Source: Nocardioides massiliensis (GTDB lineage Bacteria; Actinomycetota; Actinomycetes; Propionibacteriales; Nocardioidaceae). From it: a stretch of 64,000 bases of DNA. Both the position numbers and the translations under genes were made by a program. Below the pieces are notes generated by a model. The model was not told where the DNA came from. It ran no database searches and saw only the letters and a list, made by a program, of their open reading frames with translations. The stretch spans positions 3,720,001 through 3,784,000 of the forward strand of contig NZ_JAUSQM010000001.1 in NCBI RefSeq assembly GCF_030811215.1, written 5' to 3'. Positions 27,463 to 36,237 of this stretch are shown piece after piece. Position 1 is the first letter of the stretch, and each line of letters opens with the position of its first letter.

Positions 27463-27873
27463 ATGACCGATCGCCCCACCACCGTCGTCACGTTCGGGAC
27501 CTTCGACGTCTTCCACGTCGGGCACCTGCGCGTGATCCAGCGCGCGGCGTCCCTCGGCGACCGGCTCATCGTCGGCGTCTCCTCCGACGCGCTCAACGCC
27601 AAGAAGAAGGGCCGCGCTCCCGTCTTCTCCCAGGGTGAGCGGATGGAGATCGTGGCCTCCCTCAAGCCCGTCTCCTCGGTCTTCCTCGAGGAGAGCCTCG
27701 AGCAGAAGCGCGAATACCTCCTCACCCACCAGGCCGACGTGCTGGTCATGGGTGACGACTGGGCCGGCCGGTTCGACGACCTGGGCGACATCTGCGAGAT
27801 CGTCTATCTGCCGCGCACACCGGCCATCTCGACCACCGCGCTGATCGAGAAGATCGCCGACCTCAGCGGCTGA
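27463..27873 (+). CDS. Glycerol-3-phosphate cytidylyltransferase-like nucleotidyltransferase
   Basis: A 136-residue cytidylyltransferase-family enzyme. TFGTFDVFHVGHLRVIQRA carries the HxGH nucleotide-binding motif, and RTPAISTTALIEKI matches the RTxGISTT motif of the TagD type except that Ala replaces Gly. Likely product: CDP-glycerol or a similar CDP-activated alcohol for cell-envelope polymers. No polymer genes are nearby. The ATG lies 13 bases after GGAAGGATG. Confidence 0.9.
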   Translation: MTDRPTTVVTFGTFDVFHVGHLRVIQRAASLGDRLIVGVSSDALNAKKKGRAPVFSQGERMEIVASLKPVSSVFLEESLEQKREYLLTHQADVLVMGDDWAGRFDDLGDICEIVYLPRTPAISTTALIEKIADLSG

Positions 27874-27990
27874 CACCGAATCTTCACCGCACGCGCCCCC
27901 GCGCGTTACAGAGCGTTACGGGGGTGAAATCTCGCTCGCGCACCATCCTCTCAACGGGTCACCACCCACCCCGCACGAGAGGAGCCCACC

Positions 27991-28149
27991 ATGGCCGAGC
28001 ACGACGACATCACCGCCCGCCACCGCACCTCCGCACGTCCCCAGCACGGACGCGCCGGACTCCCGAGCACGCTGTCGCGACGTGAGGAGATGCGCGAGAT
28101 CCTGCCGCTGGCCGATCACCTGGCCCAGGCGGTCACCTGGGGGGTGTGA
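27991..28149 (+). CDS. Small unknown protein with strong ribosome site
   Basis: A 52-residue open frame (MAEHDDITARHRTSARPQHG start) preceded by GAGAGGAG eight bases before the ATG. It is hydrophilic and His/Arg-rich, with a C-terminal amphipathic stretch REEMREILPLADHLAQAVTWG. I do not recognise a family. The upstream 117 bases contain a direct repeat of GCGTTAC (27903 and 27913 region). It converges on the LysE gene with 13 bases between. Codon use is GC-rich like its neighbours. Confidence 0.65.
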   Translation: MAEHDDITARHRTSARPQHGRAGLPSTLSRREEMREILPLADHLAQAVTWGV

Positions 28150-28162
28150 ACCGGTCGCTCGG

Positions 28163-28786
28163 TCACAGACCGAGCGCCACCGGCCCGAACTCCACCCCCA
28201 TGGCGACGCCGGCACCGACGAGGAGCGCCCCTGCCACCACCAGGGCTCGTCGGTAGCCGGCGTCGCGCATGCGGCGGCGCCCCATCCCCACGAGCAGGGC
28301 CAGCACCGCCTTCGCTCCCACGATGCCGACGTAGAACGCGACCACGAAGATCGCACCCACGCTGAGGGAGTCGCGTCCATAGGAGATCGCGAGCGGACCG
28401 AGCACGGTCAGCCACGACACCCACGGGTGCGGGCTCACGATGTTGACCAGGAAGGCGCGGCGCAGCGTCACCCACGCCGGCTCCCGCACCAGCTCCCCTG
28501 CGGCCAGCGTCGCGGCACGGGCGTCCAGGACCGTGCGTACGCCGATCGCCACGACCAGCACGGCGCCCACGAGTCCCAGCACCGCCAGTGGCCGCTCGGG
28601 CACCTGTCGCAGCAACGTCAGCGCCAGCACCACCACGAGCGCGTCGGACAGCACCGGCACCCCGGCCGTCAGCAGACCGGCGCGTACGCCGGAGCGCAGC
28701 GTGACCGTGACGACCAGCACGAGCAGCGGGCCCGGCCCCACGCCGGCGGCGGCACCCAGGGCCAGGCCGGCCAGGAGTCCATCCAC
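28163..28786 (-). CDS. LysE-family amino acid/metabolite exporter
   Basis: A 207-residue membrane protein with about six helices. The N-terminal GLLAGLALGAAAGVGPGPLLVLVV includes the G-x-GPGP motif of the LysE/RhtB superfamily, and VNIVSPHPWVSW is the second conserved spot. The exported substrate is unknown. The GTG start at 28786 gives a short leader before helix 1. It is divergent from the flavin oxidoreductase gene, with 37 bases between starts. Confidence 0.86.
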   Translation of the reverse strand: MDGLLAGLALGAAAGVGPGPLLVLVVTVTLRSGVRAGLLTAGVPVLSDALVVVLALTLLRQVPERPLAVLGLVGAVLVVAIGVRTVLDARAATLAAGELVREPAWVTLRRAFLVNIVSPHPWVSWLTVLGPLAISYGRDSLSVGAIFVVAFYVGIVGAKAVLALLVGMGRRRMRDAGYRRALVVAGALLVGAGVAMGVEFGPVALGL

Positions 28787-28823
28787 CTGCGGCAGCGTAG
28801 TGCCCTGTGCCAGGCTGCGGCCC

Positions 28824-30800
28824 GTGATCCACGACGCACCCGCCGCCGGGTTCCCGCACCTGCTCGCACCCGGTCGGATCGGCTCGATGGAGATCCGCAA
28901 CCGCGTCGTGATGTCGCCGATGGAGACGCTCTACGGCACCCCGGAGGGTCTGCCGTCGGAGCGCACCCGCGCCTACTTCGCCGCCCGCGCACGCGGCGGG
29001 GTCGGCCTGATCACCGTCGGCGCTACCGGGATCGACCATCGCCACCCCGAGACACCCGGCGGGCTCCACATCGCCACCGACGACGCCGTCGCCGCGCACC
29101 GGGCGCTCGTCGAGGAGGTCCACGCCCACGGCGCACGGATCCAGCCGCAGATCGTGCACGCCGGACCCGACGGGCTCGGGCCGGAGATGTTCGGCGTCGA
29201 CTCCCTGGGCCCGTCGGTCGTGGCGTCGTACCTCACCGGTCGACCCTCGCGGCCGCTCGAGGAGGCGGAGATCGCGGGTCTGCTCGACCAGTACCGCGCC
29301 GCCGCCCGCCGGGTGCGCGAGGCCGGGTACGACGGACTCGAGCTGCACGCCGCCCACGGCTACATGATGCTCGGCTCGTTCCTCGCCCCCCAGCGCAACC
29401 GGCGCACCGACGGCTATCGCGGCGACCGCCCCGAGGGGCGGCTGCGCCTGCTGCTCGAGGCCCTCGCGGCGATCCGCTCGGAGGTCGGCACCGACTTCCC
29501 GGTGACGCTGCGCATCTCCGGCTACGAGCGCGTCGCGGGCGGGCGCCCGATGTGGGAGACCGCCCGCTCCGCCCCGACCCTGGTGGCCGCCGGTGTCGAC
29601 GCCTTCCACGTCAGCGGTGGCGTGATCGACCGCTATGTGACCCGGATGGTCAACGGCGCCGACGACGGCGACGGCCTCAACGTCGGCGCCGCCGCGGCCG
29701 TCCGCGAGGTCGTCGACGTCCCGGTTATCGCGGTCGGACGCATCCACGACCCGGCCCTGGCGGAGCGGGTCCTGGCCGAGGGACGCGCCGACTTCGTCGC
29801 CATGGCCCGTCCGCTGCTGGCCGACCCCGAGCTGCCCGCCAAGCTGGCATCGGGCAGCGCCGCCCGCGTCCGGCAGTGCATCAGCTGCGAGAACTGCATC
29901 GACGCGATGGAGCTGCGCTTCAGCGTCGACTGTGCGGTCAACCCGCGCACGGGCCGCGAGCTCGAGCTCACGCCGCTCCCCTCCGCCGTACGCCGACACG
30001 TGGTCGTCGTCGGCGGTGGGCCGGCCGGCCTGGAGGCCGCACGGGTCGCGGCCCTGCGCGGGCATCGCGTGTCGCTGCTCGAGCGCAGCGACCACCTCGG
30101 CGGCGCGCTGGCCCTGTCGGCCGTCGTGCACCCCGAGAACGCGCCCTTCCTCGCTTGGCTGCGGGCCGAGGTCGAGGCCGCGCCCGGCATCGACCTGCAC
30201 CTGGGGACCGAGGCCGACGCCGCCTCGATCGCCGACCTCGCTCCCGACGCTGTCGTCGTCGCCACCGGTGGCCGGGTCGTCGCCCCCGCGTTCGAAGGCG
30301 CGGGACTGGCGCACGTGCGCGACCCCGCCGCAATCCGAGCCTGGCTCGCCGGCACCGGCCCCGAGCCGTCGCCGGGCGCCCGCATCGCCGTCGTCGTCGG
30401 CGGCACGCTGGCGGGCAGCCAGGTCGCCGAGCACCTCGCCGGGCGCGGGCACCGCGTCGCCATCCTGGAGGAGGGGACCACACTCGCGCCCGAGGTCGGC
30501 TGGAAGCGCAGGAGCGAGCACATGGACCGCCTCGACCGGCTCGGTGTCACCGTCCACACCGAGGTCACCCTCGACCGCGTCACCGCAGAGGGTGTCGCGT
30601 TCACCCCCGCGGGCGGGAGTCCGCGGATCCTGCCGGCCGACGAGGTCTGGTTGGCCGGCACCCCCGAGGCCGCGACCGACCTGGCCGACGACCTCGGCGC
30701 CCGCCTGGGCGTGCCCGTCCACGCGATCGGCGACTGCACCGGCCCGCGGCTGATCCAGGGCGCGGTCGAGGACGCCGCCCGGGTCGCCACCGGCCTGTGA
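28824..30800 (+). CDS. Old-yellow-enzyme-type oxidoreductase with FAD/NAD domains (2,4-dienoyl-CoA reductase-like)
   Basis: A 658-residue iron-sulfur flavoprotein. An FMN-binding TIM barrel (about 1-350) has ARARGGVGLITVG and the family motif ELHAAHGYMMLGSFLAPQRNRR. A 4Fe-4S site follows (CISCENC, a later Cys in VDCAVNP). FAD- and NAD(P)-binding domains come next, with VVVGGGPAGLEAARVAA near residue 392 and VVVGGTLAGSQVAEHLA near 525. The layout is that of FadH or trimethylamine-dehydrogenase-like enzymes, which reduce or oxidise unsaturated or amine substrates. The cluster spacing C-x2-C-x2-C resembles the TMADH side more than E. coli FadH. Confidence 0.9.
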   Translation: MIHDAPAAGFPHLLAPGRIGSMEIRNRVVMSPMETLYGTPEGLPSERTRAYFAARARGGVGLITVGATGIDHRHPETPGGLHIATDDAVAAHRALVEEVHAHGARIQPQIVHAGPDGLGPEMFGVDSLGPSVVASYLTGRPSRPLEEAEIAGLLDQYRAAARRVREAGYDGLELHAAHGYMMLGSFLAPQRNRRTDGYRGDRPEGRLRLLLEALAAIRSEVGTDFPVTLRISGYERVAGGRPMWETARSAPTLVAAGVDAFHVSGGVIDRYVTRMVNGADDGDGLNVGAAAAVREVVDVPVIAVGRIHDPALAERVLAEGRADFVAMARPLLADPELPAKLASGSAARVRQCISCENCIDAMELRFSVDCAVNPRTGRELELTPLPSAVRRHVVVVGGGPAGLEAARVAALRGHRVSLLERSDHLGGALALSAVVHPENAPFLAWLRAEVEAAPGIDLHLGTEADAASIADLAPDAVVVATGGRVVAPAFEGAGLAHVRDPAAIRAWLAGTGPEPSPGARIAVVVGGTLAGSQVAEHLAGRGHRVAILEEGTTLAPEVGWKRRSEHMDRLDRLGVTVHTEVTLDRVTAEGVAFTPAGGSPRILPADEVWLAGTPEAATDLADDLGARLGVPVHAIGDCTGPRLIQGAVEDAARVATGL

Positions 30801-30810
30801 GCGGGCGCTG

Positions 30811-32064
30811 CTACCAGCTGTCGGCGAGCACCCCGGGGGCCACCCCTACCCAGGACATCGCCGTGTCGCCGGTCGCCAACCGGGTGAAGGAGTGCTCGCG
30901 GAAGTCCCACGCCACCAGGTGCCAGCTCTCCTCCCCCAGCTCCATCGTGCGGAAGTCCATCGGTCCCACGAGCAGCAGCACGGTGTCCTCGTCGAGGAAG
31001 CCCTGGGGCCGTAGATGACCGTTGTCGGTGTAGACCGCGCTCCTGTCCCGGATCGGCGCGTAGGCGAGGACCTCGCCGGTGGCGGCGTCGACGACCATCG
31101 GTCCGCCGTTCCCGGGCAGTCCCCCACCCCCGCCGCTCATCGCCATCAGCCCGTGGGCCGTCACGATCCGGTCTCCCCAGTGCAGGAAGCGCGTCTCGCT
31201 CACGACCGTCTCGCCGTCCCACACCCGCAGGTCCTGGTCCTCCCAGCGCCGGTGCACGATCGGTCCTTCCGGGTCGATCGCCAGGCCGGTCCCGTACTCG
31301 CCGCCGTACGGCGCTCGGCGCGACGAGCCGTCGAGACCCACCAGCCAGGTGCCGCGCCAGTGCAGCACGGCGACCTGCTGCTCCCCGGGCATCCAGCGCA
31401 GCTCGGGTGGCCAGTCCGACGGACCGGCGAGGGGGTCGGGCCAGGCGATCGTGCGTTGCTCGCCCGCGGCGAGGTCGACGACGAGGATGCCCGCGTCGGT
31501 GGGATGGGCCAGCAGTCGCCCGTCGTGGCTGAGCGCGGGCGTCACGAGGCGGTTGGTCCCACTGACCGCCTCGACGGTGCCCGGCACCGACCGCCAGGTG
31601 CCGTCGACCGCGAGCAGGCGCACGTCGCGCCCCTCCTCCGGCCAGGCGAGCACTGCCGCCCCGATCGGCTGCTCGAGCACGCTCGGCGCCGTGGCCGGTG
31701 GCTCCACGTCCATCGGGAGGACCGTCTCCCGCACCGGCGCGTCCACGACCGTGAAGGGGTCCCAGCGCGCCAGCACCGGGTCGTGCGTCTCAGCCGGGGC
31801 CGACGCCGTCGGTGCCGGGTCGGGCACGTCGGCCGGCATCAGTCGGTCGGAGCCGTCCATCCGGGTCACGCCGACGACCACGCCCACGACGACGGCGGCC
31901 GCCGCAAGGCTCGCCAGCGTGGCACGACGCCTGGACCGTCGCTGTCGTGCGAGGTCCAGCACCGTCCCGGCGTACGACGGCTCGATCCGGTCGGTCGCTC
32001 GCTCGAGGACCTGCCGCAGACCCGGCTCGGTCGCGCCCTGGTCGCCAGGGTCGTGCTCGGTCAT
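30811..32064 (-). CDS. Membrane-anchored beta-propeller-like protein, cognate partner of an ECF sigma factor
   Basis: A 417-residue protein. A cytoplasmic stretch of about 50 residues rich in Arg (ARQRRSRRRATLASL) is followed by one membrane helix (AAAVVVGVVVGVT) and a large external domain with repeated blade-like strands (LAHPTDAGILVVDLAAGEQ, VAVLHWRGTWLVGLDG). Its ATG overlaps the sigma gene stop. By position it probably restrains or senses for that sigma factor, but no ZAS or RskA motif is visible, so anti-sigma function is inference. Confidence 0.78.
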   Translation of the reverse strand: MTEHDPGDQGATEPGLRQVLERATDRIEPSYAGTVLDLARQRRSRRRATLASLAAAAVVVGVVVGVTRMDGSDRLMPADVPDPAPTASAPAETHDPVLARWDPFTVVDAPVRETVLPMDVEPPATAPSVLEQPIGAAVLAWPEEGRDVRLLAVDGTWRSVPGTVEAVSGTNRLVTPALSHDGRLLAHPTDAGILVVDLAAGEQRTIAWPDPLAGPSDWPPELRWMPGEQQVAVLHWRGTWLVGLDGSSRRAPYGGEYGTGLAIDPEGPIVHRRWEDQDLRVWDGETVVSETRFLHWGDRIVTAHGLMAMSGGGGGLPGNGGPMVVDAATGEVLAYAPIRDRSAVYTDNGHLRPQGFLDEDTVLLLVGPMDFRTMELGEESWHLVAWDFREHSFTRLATGDTAMSWVGVAPGVLADSW

Positions 32065-32555
32065 GACGTCCTCCCAATCAGGTCCAGCAGCTCCGGGGCA
32101 CCGGCACGCAGCCGGGCCAGCGCGGCCGCGTTCTGGCTCTTCACCGCGCCGACGGAGACACCGAGCACCTCGGCGGTCCGACGTTCCGACAGGTCGTCGA
32201 AATGCCGGAGCACCAGCACCGCCCGCTGCGCCGCGGTGAGCCGCGCGAGCGCCCGGCGTACGACGAGCTCGGTCTCCGGCTCCGACGAGACCAGGGCCGT
32301 CGACACCACCTCGGCGACTGGCCGCTCCTGGTTGCGCCTCAGGCGGGCGGCCGAGATGTGGTCACGCACGAGGATGGTGCGCGCGTACGCCGTCGGGTTG
32401 CCGTCGCGCAGCCGCCGCCACCGCAGCGCCACCTTGACCAGGGCCTCCTGGACCAGGTCCTCGGCGCGGTGCAGGTCGCCGGTGAGCAGGTACGCCGAGC
32501 GCAGCAGCGGCCGCTGGGCACCCGTGACCCAGTCGCTGAACCCCTGGTCGTCCAT
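32061..32555 (-). CDS. SigE-family (actinobacterial ECF) sigma factor
   Basis: A 164-residue sigma-70-like factor of the actinobacterial SigE (SigE_Strep) group. Region 2 has [25 protein letters not shown], and region 4 has LTAAQRAVLVLRHFDDLSERRTAEVLGVSVGAVKSQ. ATG 32555 is chosen because AGGAGG lies five bases upstream. It is coupled to the downstream membrane protein gene by ATGA. Divergent from the monooxygenase operon. Confidence 0.92.
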   Translation of the reverse strand: MDDQGFSDWVTGAQRPLLRSAYLLTGDLHRAEDLVQEALVKVALRWRRLRDGNPTAYARTILVRDHISAARLRRNQERPVAEVVSTALVSSEPETELVVRRALARLTAAQRAVLVLRHFDDLSERRTAEVLGVSVGAVKSQNAAALARLRAGAPELLDLIGRTS

Positions 32556-32632
32556 CCCGCCTCCTCGCCCCGTCACCCGATCCAACGCGACGACGGACCC
32601 TCTTGGTTGGCGCCACCGGCGAGAACAATCGC

Positions 32633-32646
32633 GTGACCCAGATCAC
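32633..32646. promoter_or_regulatory. CRP/GlxR-like site upstream of the monooxygenase operon
   Basis: GTGA-N6-TCAC with the sequence GTGACCCAGATCAC, matching the core of actinobacterial CRP/GlxR sites (TGTGA-N6-TCACA) except for the outer bases. It lies 10 bases upstream of the palindromic operator and 46 bases from the ATG of the monooxygenase. Confidence 0.5.
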
Positions 32647-32655
32647 CCGAAGTGA

Positions 32656-32669
32656 TTGACGCGTGTCAA
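32656..32669. promoter_or_regulatory. Palindromic operator (copy 1) upstream of the monooxygenase operon
   Basis: TTGAC-GCGT-GTCAA, 5-bp arms with a 4-base centre. The same 15 bases (TTGACGCGTGTCAAC) recur at 38652, upstream of the CoA-ligase gene. The shape and length fit a TetR-family operator, and two TetR genes lie in this island. Confidence 0.75.
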
Positions 32670-32691
32670 CAACGCTCCCTACGCTCCGGCC

Positions 32692-34035
32692 ATGTCCTCA
32701 CGCCCCGGCCCCACCGTCGCCGTCATCGGCGCCGGCATCAGCGGCCTGACCTCGACCAAGATGCTCGGCGACTACGGCATCGCGCACACGACCTTCGAGG
32801 TCTCCGACCGGGTGGGCGGCAACTGGGCGTTCCGCAACCCCAACAACATGAGCAGCGCCTACCGGTCGCTGCACATCGACACCTCGAAGCACCAGCTGTC
32901 GTTCCGCGACTTCCCGATGCCCGAGGACTACCCCGACTTCCCCCACCACACCCAGATCAAGGACTACCTCGACTCCTACGCCGACGCCTTCGGCCTGCGC
33001 GAGCGCATCGAGTTCTCCAACGGCGTCGAGCGCGCCGAGCGCCGCCCCGACGGCGGGTGGGACATCCACGACCAGGCGGGCACGACGCGGCGGTTCGACC
33101 TGCTGGTGGTCGGCAACGGCCACCACTGGGACCCGCGCTACCCCGACTTCCCGGGCGAGTTCAGCGGCGAGGTGATCCACTCCCACTACTACGTCGACCC
33201 GCGCGAGCCGCTGGACCTGCACGGCAAGCGCATCCTGGTCGTCGGTCTCGGCAACAGCGCCGCCGACATCGTCGTCGAGCTGTCGTCGAAGGCCTACGAG
33301 AACGAGGTCGTGCTCTCGACCCGCTCAGGCGCCTGGATCGTGCCGAAGTACTTCGCCGGCACCCCGGCCGACAAGTACTACAAGACCACGCCCTACCTGC
33401 CCCTGTCCTGGCAGCGGAAGTTCGTGCAGGTCATGCAGCCGCTCACCGCCGGCCGGCCCGAGGACTACGGCCTGCCCACCCCCAACCACAAGTTCTTCGA
33501 GGCCCACCCGACCCAGTCGGTGGAGCTCCCGCTGCGACTCGGCTCCGGCGACGTCACCGCCAAGGGCGACATCACCCGCCTCGACGGCAGCCGCGTCCAC
33601 TTCGTCGATGGCACCAGCGCCGAGTTCGACGTGATCATCTACGCCACCGGCTACAACATCACCTTCCCGTTCTTCGACCCTGCGTTCCTGTCCGCGCCCG
33701 ACAACCGGATCCGGCTCTACAAGCGGATGTTCAAGCCCGGTCTCGACGACCTGGTCTTCGTCGGCTTCGCGCAGTCCACGCCCACGCTCTTCCCGTTCGT
33801 GGAGGCCCAGTCCCGGCTCGTGGCGGCGTACGCCGCGGGGCTCTACCGGCTGCCCGGCGTCGAGGAGATGGAGCGCGTCATCGAGGCCGACGAGCAGCTC
33901 TACATCGGCCACATGCACGACTCCGCCCGGCACACCCAGCAGGTCGACTTCTTCCGCTACGAGCACCAGCTGCGCACCCAGGAGCTCCCCGAGGGCCGCC
34001 GGCGTGCGGCCACGCTGGGTCCGGCCTTCGCGTGA
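32692..34035 (+). CDS. Flavin-containing monooxygenase (FMO-like)
   Basis: A 447-residue class B flavin monooxygenase. FAD binds at VIGAGISGLTS, the fingerprint FxGxxxHxxxY is FSGEVIHSHYY, NADPH binds at VVGLGNSAADIV, and the ATG motif is IIYATGY. The Tyr at the end of the fingerprint favours FMO over typical Baeyer-Villiger enzymes, which have Trp. It should put one oxygen atom on a substrate using NADPH. First gene of a coupled operon with TetR, hydrolase, thioesterase and SDR genes, probably the entry oxidation step. Confidence 0.92.
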   Translation: MSSRPGPTVAVIGAGISGLTSTKMLGDYGIAHTTFEVSDRVGGNWAFRNPNNMSSAYRSLHIDTSKHQLSFRDFPMPEDYPDFPHHTQIKDYLDSYADAFGLRERIEFSNGVERAERRPDGGWDIHDQAGTTRRFDLLVVGNGHHWDPRYPDFPGEFSGEVIHSHYYVDPREPLDLHGKRILVVGLGNSAADIVVELSSKAYENEVVLSTRSGAWIVPKYFAGTPADKYYKTTPYLPLSWQRKFVQVMQPLTAGRPEDYGLPTPNHKFFEAHPTQSVELPLRLGSGDVTAKGDITRLDGSRVHFVDGTSAEFDVIIYATGYNITFPFFDPAFLSAPDNRIRLYKRMFKPGLDDLVFVGFAQSTPTLFPFVEAQSRLVAAYAAGLYRLPGVEEMERVIEADEQLYIGHMHDSARHTQQVDFFRYEHQLRTQELPEGRRRAATLGPAFA

Positions 34036-34640
34036 GCGGTCCCGACCGCGCAGACCGGGCCGACCGGCGGCGTACGGCGTTGCTCGAGGCCCTCGACGAG
34101 CTGTTGCAGGAGCACCCGCTCGCTCAGATCAAGATCGCCGACATCTCCCACCGCGCGGGGGTGACCCGCTCGGCGTTCTACTTCTACTTCGACTCCAAGG
34201 CGATCGCCGTCGCCGCGCTGATGAGCGAGGTGTACGACGAGCGGTTCGTCGCCACCACCCTGCTGCGCGCCGAGGACGAGACGCCGCAGGCCCGCATCGA
34301 TGCCGGGCTGCGGGCGATGTTCGACGTCGTCACCGAGCGCGCACACCTGCACCGCGCCCTGGGCGACGCCCGCAACACCGATGCGACGGTCCGCGCGCTC
34401 TGGGACGCCGACCGCAGCAGCTTCGTCGGCCCGGTCGTGGAGCTGATCGAGGCCGAGCGGGCGGCCGGCAACGCCCCTGCGGGTCCTGATGCCGCAGCCC
34501 TCGCGACCCTGCTGCTGGAGCTCAACGACCGCGTCCTCGAACGCGTCGCGCGGGGCAGCGAGCTCGACGTACGCCCTCAGTTGGACGCGGTGATCGCGAT
34601 CTGGCTGCGCTCGATCTACGGTTCAGGAGGAACCGCATGA
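34032..34640 (+). CDS. TetR-family regulator (first of two in the island)
   Basis: A 202-residue TetR regulator. The DNA-binding domain shows HPLAQIKIADISHRAGVTRSAFYFYFDSKAIAVAAL (about 28-65), with the long effector domain after it. GTG overlaps the monooxygenase stop (GTGA), so the regulator is made along with the operon it probably controls. It is one of two candidates for the TTGAC-N4-GTCAA operators. EthR-like by general look (an operon partner of a monooxygenase), unproven. Confidence 0.9.
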   Translation: MSGPDRADRADRRRTALLEALDELLQEHPLAQIKIADISHRAGVTRSAFYFYFDSKAIAVAALMSEVYDERFVATTLLRAEDETPQARIDAGLRAMFDVVTERAHLHRALGDARNTDATVRALWDADRSSFVGPVVELIEAERAAGNAPAGPDAAALATLLLELNDRVLERVARGSELDVRPQLDAVIAIWLRSIYGSGGTA

Positions 34641-35569
34641 CCCCCACCGCCACCCCCGCCACGATCCGCGTCCCCCTCGGCGGCGACGAGCTCGACGTGT
34701 GGCACTTCGCCGCCGCCCACGACGAGCTCGGCTCCCCCGCCGGCCGGCCCGCCGTGGTGATGGCCCACGGCCTCGCCGGCACGAAGGACTCCGGGCTCGC
34801 GCCGTTCGCGGAGGCACTCGCCGGCGTCGGCTTCGAGGTCTTCGCGTTGGACTACCGCGGCTTCGGGGCCAGCTCCGGGGCCCCGCGCCAGCAGGTGAGG
34901 GTCGCCCGCCAGCTGGACGACTTCCGCGCCGTGGTCGCCCACGCCCGCGCGCTCGACGCGGTCGATGCCGCCCGGATCGCGGTGTGGGGGGTCTCCCTCG
35001 CCGGTGGACACGTTCTCACCCTCGCCGCGACCGACCCGCGGATCGCGGCCGTCGTCTCCCTCACGCCGCTCGTCGACGGGCTGGCCGCCGGACGGCACGC
35101 GATGGCCCACCACCGACCGACGGCGATGCTGCGCAGCAGCGCGCTCGGGGTGGCGAGCAAGGTCGCCGCCGCACGCGGCCGGCCCGCGCGCACGATGCCC
35201 GTGGTCGCGCGGCCCGGCGAGCTCGGTGCGCTCACGCTCGACGGCTGCCTCGAGGACTACACCGCACTCGCCGGACCGACCTGGCGCAACGAGGTCGACG
35301 CCGCCGTCGGCCTCGAGCTCGGCAGCGTCCGCGCCGGTCGGGACGCCAAGGCGGTGACCTGCCCGACGCTGGTCCAGATCGGCGACCTCGACCGCAGCGC
35401 CCCGCCCCACGCCGCCGGCAAGGCGGCCTTCGCCGCCCGGGCCATCGTCCACCACTACCCGTGCGACCACTTCGACGTGTGGCCGGGGAAGGCCTGGCAC
35501 GACGCGGCGGTCCGGCACCAGGTCGCGTTCCTGACCCGGGTCCTCGCCCCGGCGGTGGTCAGCCGATGA
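34637..35569 (+). CDS. Alpha/beta hydrolase
   Basis: A 310-residue alpha/beta hydrolase with a strong AGGAGG ribosome site inside the end of the TetR gene. The oxyanion motif is MAHGLAGTKDSG, the nucleophile elbow is WGVSLAGGH (Ala where the classical final Gly would be), a likely Asp is in IGDLDRSAP and the His in PCDHFDVWPG. Dienelactone-hydrolase-like arrangement. In the operon it could open an ester or lactone formed by the monooxygenase. Confidence 0.87.
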   Translation: MTPTATPATIRVPLGGDELDVWHFAAAHDELGSPAGRPAVVMAHGLAGTKDSGLAPFAEALAGVGFEVFALDYRGFGASSGAPRQQVRVARQLDDFRAVVAHARALDAVDAARIAVWGVSLAGGHVLTLAATDPRIAAVVSLTPLVDGLAAGRHAMAHHRPTAMLRSSALGVASKVAAARGRPARTMPVVARPGELGALTLDGCLEDYTALAGPTWRNEVDAAVGLELGSVRAGRDAKAVTCPTLVQIGDLDRSAPPHAAGKAAFAARAIVHHYPCDHFDVWPGKAWHDAAVRHQVAFLTRVLAPAVVSR

Positions 35570-36237
35570 CCGAGCTGACGGACGGGGACTCCATCGGCGG
35601 GTTCACCTACCGCGAGATCCCGACCGTCGAGGTCGACGCCGTCGAGGCCCGCTTCCTGCCGCTGGCGGAGGCCGTACGCCGACTCAACGATGCGGTCATC
35701 CGGTCGACCGCCGACGACACCCTGCTCACCGACGCCGTCGCCCGGATCGACGAGCTCACCCGCCAGCTCGGCGAGGGCGCACCACCCGGCCCGGTCGGCA
35801 CCTGCTTCAACCACGAGGGCCGCTCCTGGAGCTGGGGCAACGCGGCCGTGGGCGAGCGCAACGCCGTCGCCCCACCCCTGTATCTGCGCTTCGTCGACGA
35901 CACCCACGTCGTCGGCGAGGCGGACCTCGGTCCGGCGTACGAAGGGCCGCCCGGCATGGTCCACGGCGGCGTCTCCGCCCTCCTGCTCGACCACCTGATG
36001 GGCGTGACGGCCAGCCACCGGCACACGCAGACCGCGTTCACCGGCACGCTCACGATGCGCTACGAGGCGACGCTCCCGCTGGGCAAGGTCACCTTGCACG
36101 CCGAGCTCGTGAAGCAGGAGCGCCGCAAGATCGACGTCGAGGCGACCATCGTCGCTACCGACGGCACCGTCGCCATCCGCGCCCACGGTGTCTTCATCAC
36201 GCCGCGGTGGGCGGCCGAGCTGTCGGAGGATCGATGA
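35566..36237 (+). CDS. PaaI-family hotdog thioesterase
   Basis: A 223-residue protein; the C-terminal 130 residues form a hotdog domain with the PaaI motif GPPGMVHGGVSALLLDHLMG (His-Gly-Gly then Asp). The N-terminal 90 residues are helical and acidic. Likely releases CoA from an intermediate. ATGA overlap with the hydrolase gene. Confidence 0.88.
   Translation: MTELTDGDSIGGFTYREIPTVEVDAVEARFLPLAEAVRRLNDAVIRSTADDTLLTDAVARIDELTRQLGEGAPPGPVGTCFNHEGRSWSWGNAAVGERNAVAPPLYLRFVDDTHVVGEADLGPAYEGPPGMVHGGVSALLLDHLMGVTASHRHTQTAFTGTLTMRYEATLPLGKVTLHAELVKQERRKIDVEATIVATDGTVAIRAHGVFITPRWAAELSEDR

Noticed and set aside
28082-31018. Large overlapping frames on both strands around the flavin oxidoreductase
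   Set aside because: Only the frame from 28824 carries FMN, iron-sulfur and FAD motifs; the others are shadows.
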